A stretch of 40,333 nucleotides of DNA from Kiritimatiellota bacterium. GTDB lineage: Bacteria; Verrucomicrobiota; Lentisphaeria; Oligosphaerales; JAADHN01. Below, in pieces: positions 37,785 to 40,333 of this stretch; within the stretch, counting starts at the first letter, position 1; the number at the start of each line of letters is the position of its first letter. Below the pieces are notes generated by a model. The model was not told the origin of the DNA. It worked only from the letters and a program-made list of their open reading frames with translations, and searched no databases. The stretch lies in assembly GCA_013151865.1 (NCBI GenBank), contig JAADHN010000019.1:1-40333 (forward strand), read 5' to 3'. A program made the position numbers and the translations under genes.

Positions 37785-39563
37785 CTACTGTTCCGGCAGG
37801 AGCCATCGATGCTGGCGAACAGCCTCTTCAAGGCTGGCGGCATGGACCGCCTGAACGTGTCCATCGGCGAACAAGAAGCACATCGTGCCGTCCGGATGAT
37901 TGCCAGGCTTGTCGTACATAATGACCGTCCGGCTCGGTTTGAGAATGTCTCGCTGCCTCAATCCGGCGGCAAGATAAACGTAATCGCTGTGCTCCGCCTC
38001 CGTCGCGGGATTCGGTCGGGCCGGGCATCCCCAGACAACGTCTGTTTTCAATGATTCCAAATAGGGTGCAATAAGCTTCAGATCAGGGGGGAACTGCCCG
38101 TCGAAATCGTTGGCATACATTATCAATCCCAGGCCGATCCGTTTCAGATTGCTCATGCACTTGCCCTGTGTGGCTTTAGTGCGTGCCTGCGCGAATGCCG
38201 GCACGGTGCCGGCCACGAGCATGGTGAGCGGGAAACCGATGAGCTGGGTCCCGGCCATTGTGCTGGCGCTCATTGTCGAATTGCCGATCGTGACTCTGCC
38301 GTCCGCCTCCATCTGCGTCACTTTGTACACGGCCAGTTTCTTTTTGCCCGCCATCGCGGCTTGCATGATCGTCATGGGCCCAAAAGCCCTTGCCGCGTTC
38401 TTGGGACCGGCCGTCATCCTGGCCTGCATCATCGCGGTGGTGATTCTGCTCCAGACTTCGATGAAAGTCGGGTCGAGGTACTGGAAGGCCACGCCCCGGA
38501 CCGGCACGTCGCGGCTGAGCTTCCGGAAGGCGTCGCTCTGCGTCAGGCCGGTCGTCGTGCCGGCGAGCACGCCCAGGGCATCGCGCACCAGGCGGTCGGT
38601 AGATGCAAGAAAGAAATAACCGTTGGCCTGTGCCACTGTGGGGCGCACCGTGATCGGCATGGGACTGTGCACCGGTATGGTGAGCATCTTCAGGGCGGCT
38701 TCGTCGACCCGCACCACTCTGGGGTTCGCGGCAAATGAGCGCTGCACGATTTGGTAGAGAGCGTCGTTCTTGACTTTCACCACAAGCATCACGGCCGGGT
38801 CCGGTACCTGGATGGGCCGCCCGGTCGCACTCGGAATGGCGGCGGACTTCTCCGGATCCAGGGTCACGACGACTCCCACCGGCCCCTCGAGTGAAGCCAG
38901 GAGGGCATCGAGGTCCGCACCCATCCCCGCGAGCATTTGCGGCAATCGGACCGTGCTCTGCTCTAGGTTGGGAAAGTCGGACCCGGCCGCCAAATCCTTC
39001 CACCAGCTCCAAGCCAGCTTGAAGTCAACCCGGAAAAAGCTCGCGACGACAGTCTGGCTGGGGAGAAGCTTCAATTCGTCCAGAGGGGCCGGTCCCCGTC
39101 CGAACATGCGCCATATTAATCCCTTGTTGTTCCCGGGGCGGTGATAAAGAATCGCACGCTGATGATAGAGGCCCGGCTCGCGAGCCACAGAGCTGAGGCC
39201 AAAGGCATCGACCTCGAGCAAACCCAGGTCCCGCACGATCCGGTCCGCCAGTCGAAAGCCGGCCTCGATCTTCTTCCGGGCCGCCGGGGCCCGGGCGGTA
39301 TCCAGGAACACCTTTTTCAGCCCCTCGCCCCGGTCGATCAGCATCTGCCCCCACTCGGTCGTGCTCATGTAGATATACGCGTCCCCGCCCTGATTCAAGT
39401 GCCGAACCACCTCCTGAAACGAGGTCTTTTCCCGAGGCTGAATCTCCGGTGCCTGACCCCAAACCCGTCCGGGCACAACGGTCAGGACAAAGGCGGTCCC
39501 AAAAACCGCAGCCCGGGATGCGAGCCGAGGTCGGAGCGAACGGAGGTGTGTTGCGATTCTCAT
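37785..39563 (-). CDS. Exported protein with DUF3352-like region and internal pseudopilin segment
   Basis: A 592-residue protein. ATG at 39563 is chosen because a signal sequence follows (RLASRAAVFGTAFVLTVVPG, ending WGQA) and AGGA lies 6 bases upstream. Residues about 45-430 are a mixed alpha/beta region (FQEVVRHLNQGGDAYIYMST, LLPSQTVVASFFRVDFKLAW, GVAFQYLDPTFIEVW) resembling DUF3352-type proteins of PVC bacteria. At 436-459 a hydrophobic helix (LIGFPLTMLVAGTVPAFAQ) is followed by ARTKATQGKCMSNLKRIGLG, the usual pseudopilin (DUF1559-like) entry. The end has FLFADGHVQAVH preceded by His at the H-X(9-10)-DG position. The pseudopilin module therefore sits in the middle of a larger chain rather than at an N-terminal cleavage site. 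Function is unknown; it is probably anchored in the inner membrane facing the periplasm. Confidence 0.75.
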   Translation of the reverse strand: MRIATHLRSLRPRLASRAAVFGTAFVLTVVPGRVWGQAPEIQPREKTSFQEVVRHLNQGGDAYIYMSTTEWGQMLIDRGEGLKKVFLDTARAPAARKKIEAGFRLADRIVRDLGLLEVDAFGLSSVAREPGLYHQRAILYHRPGNNKGLIWRMFGRGPAPLDELKLLPSQTVVASFFRVDFKLAWSWWKDLAAGSDFPNLEQSTVRLPQMLAGMGADLDALLASLEGPVGVVVTLDPEKSAAIPSATGRPIQVPDPAVMLVVKVKNDALYQIVQRSFAANPRVVRVDEAALKMLTIPVHSPMPITVRPTVAQANGYFFLASTDRLVRDALGVLAGTTTGLTQSDAFRKLSRDVPVRGVAFQYLDPTFIEVWSRITTAMMQARMTAGPKNAARAFGPMTIMQAAMAGKKKLAVYKVTQMEADGRVTIGNSTMSASTMAGTQLIGFPLTMLVAGTVPAFAQARTKATQGKCMSNLKRIGLGLIMYANDFDGQFPPDLKLIAPYLESLKTDVVWGCPARPNPATEAEHSDYVYLAAGLRQRDILKPSRTVIMYDKPGNHPDGTMCFLFADGHVQAVHAASLEEAVRQHRWLLPEQ

Positions 39564-39685
39564 GGGGTCCTGCCTCTCCTTTGCAGCCCGGGGGAGGGAG
39601 GCCCGGCGTGGCGTCGAGCCTCCTCTCGAAGAATGGGCCTTTCCACCCGTGTGTGCACCCGCTTTGTGCGAGGCCGCCGTTCGTG

Positions 39686-39714
39686 AATATAGATACATTC
39701 GAACTCGAACGCAA
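39686..39714 (-). promoter_or_regulatory. Candidate sigma-70-type promoter for the pseudopilin-containing gene
   Basis: On the minus strand TTGCGT (39709-39714) and TATATT (39686-39691, 5 of 6 matches) are separated by exactly 17 bases. They lie in the only AT-rich stretch upstream of the gene and imply a leader of about 115 bases. Confidence 0.5.
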
Positions 39715-40333
39715 ATTCAGCCAGTGCTCGCAGCGCCTCTCGAAGCAGGAGAAGGGGAAAGGCCCTGTTGTTGTCTTTAATCTGACCAATTCATGAAGCC
39801 GACAGTATTGTGTCGATCCACACTCAGCGGAAAACGGTTGCGAACGGTGCTGCGACAGTACTCGATTCCTGACGCTTGCGTCGGAAGAGCGGCAATGCGC
39901 TTCACCCTCCGGGCGGGCCGCCTGCCTGTCGGGCCGTAGCCTTGGCGAAGGCCGGCACTGCACCTGATTTCACAACTGCAACTTGGAGCGGTCACACCAC
40001 ACCGGCATCTTACCGCGAAACCATATGCGGCGCAACTGGGCCATGTTGCCTCTGTGCTACAGGCGGAGGTACAATACGGAGCAAAGCCGAACAGGGCCAG
40101 GCGCCCGGACAGACCGGGCTTGGTCTGATTCCTGCCTGCCGAGATGGCGCCCTGCTCTCGTCGCGGGGCGATGCCGGTGTGGCGCTTGCGCGGAAGTCTG
40201 CCGGGTGGAGTGAGAACTCGGGCGGTGGCGGATCGGGGCCGGGTTCAGCGGTAGTACCGGACCGCGGGCGTCCCCGTTCGGTTCGACCCGTTTGTCGCCG
40301 TAGTACGCCCGCCACCGTCTCTTGATCTCCCCG
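39715..40333. other. Right-edge region without a convincing gene
   Basis: Open frames on both strands are rich in R, P, G and S and match nothing. CGACAGTA occurs twice (about 39802 and 39853). At the extreme right, a minus-strand frame entering from outside reads EIKRRWRAYYGDKRVEPNGD for about 30 plausible codons before becoming low-complexity; it could be the 3' end of an outside gene. No tRNA fold was found. Confidence 0.25.

Noticed and set aside
40030-40080. tRNA-like stretch near the right end (minus strand, TAGCACAGAGGCAAC)
   Set aside because: No acceptor, anticodon or T-arm pairing could be found around it.

Overview
This window is GC-rich DNA (by eye about two-thirds G+C). It looks like a chromosomal accessory region of a bacterium from the Planctomycetota/Verrucomicrobiota/Lentisphaerota (PVC) group or a similar heterotroph. 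That placement is an inference from gene content: many very large secreted carbohydrate-active proteins, a DUF2961/GH172 enzyme, a sialate O-acetylesterase with a lineage-typical C-terminal domain, and a protein carrying an internal pseudopilin segment with an H-X(9-10)-DG-like end. No rRNA, tRNA, CRISPR array or insertion sequence was recognised.

Layout. 1-0.7 kb: C-terminal end of an unidentified protein. 0.8-2.8 kb: a compact plus-strand operon of ArsR-family repressor, uridine-phosphorylase-like nucleoside phosphorylase and SAM-dependent methyltransferase, with an operator-like dyad in front and a folded spacer between the first two genes. 2.9-24.0 kb: a glycan-degradation island of secreted proteins. 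A TIM-barrel/NPCBM protein and a GH42-like protein are divergently transcribed. Then come a truncated gene remnant, a CBM9 multidomain protein, an exo-rhamnogalacturonan-lyase-like protein, an alpha/alpha-toroid lyase-like protein, a polyol dehydrogenase, a Gfo/Idh/MocA oxidoreductase and a GH172 (DUF2961) protein. No SusC/SusD pair or sugar ABC transporter is visible.

24.3-25.8 kb: a collapsed Type III restriction-modification locus. The methyltransferase (Mod) is reduced to its N-terminus joined to a short C-terminal piece. The restriction subunit (Res) is reduced to its C-terminal PD-(D/E)XK nuclease domain. Between them sits an MNT/HEPN (MntA/HepT) toxin-antitoxin pair. The HEPN reading frame is interrupted by a TAG exactly at the tyrosine of its R-X4-H-X-Y motif, the residue that MntA-type antitoxins AMPylate.

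26.3-33.7 kb: sialate O-acetylesterase, a BchC-like dehydrogenase plus MFS transporter operon, an aminoglycoside-phosphotransferase-fold kinase, and a nitrilase-superfamily amidohydrolase with its own promoter and palindrome. 33.9-39.6 kb: three minus-strand secreted proteins, namely a LanC-like toroid, a serine-beta-lactamase-fold/glycosidase fusion and a pseudopilin-containing protein. The last 0.8 kb holds no convincing gene.

Functionally the window reads as extracellular attack on a complex, probably acetylated and acidic or fructose/arabinose-containing glycan, followed by cytoplasmic oxidation of released sugars or polyols. A decaying defence locus sits in the middle. Operon ends repeatedly carry strong hairpins without U-tracts.
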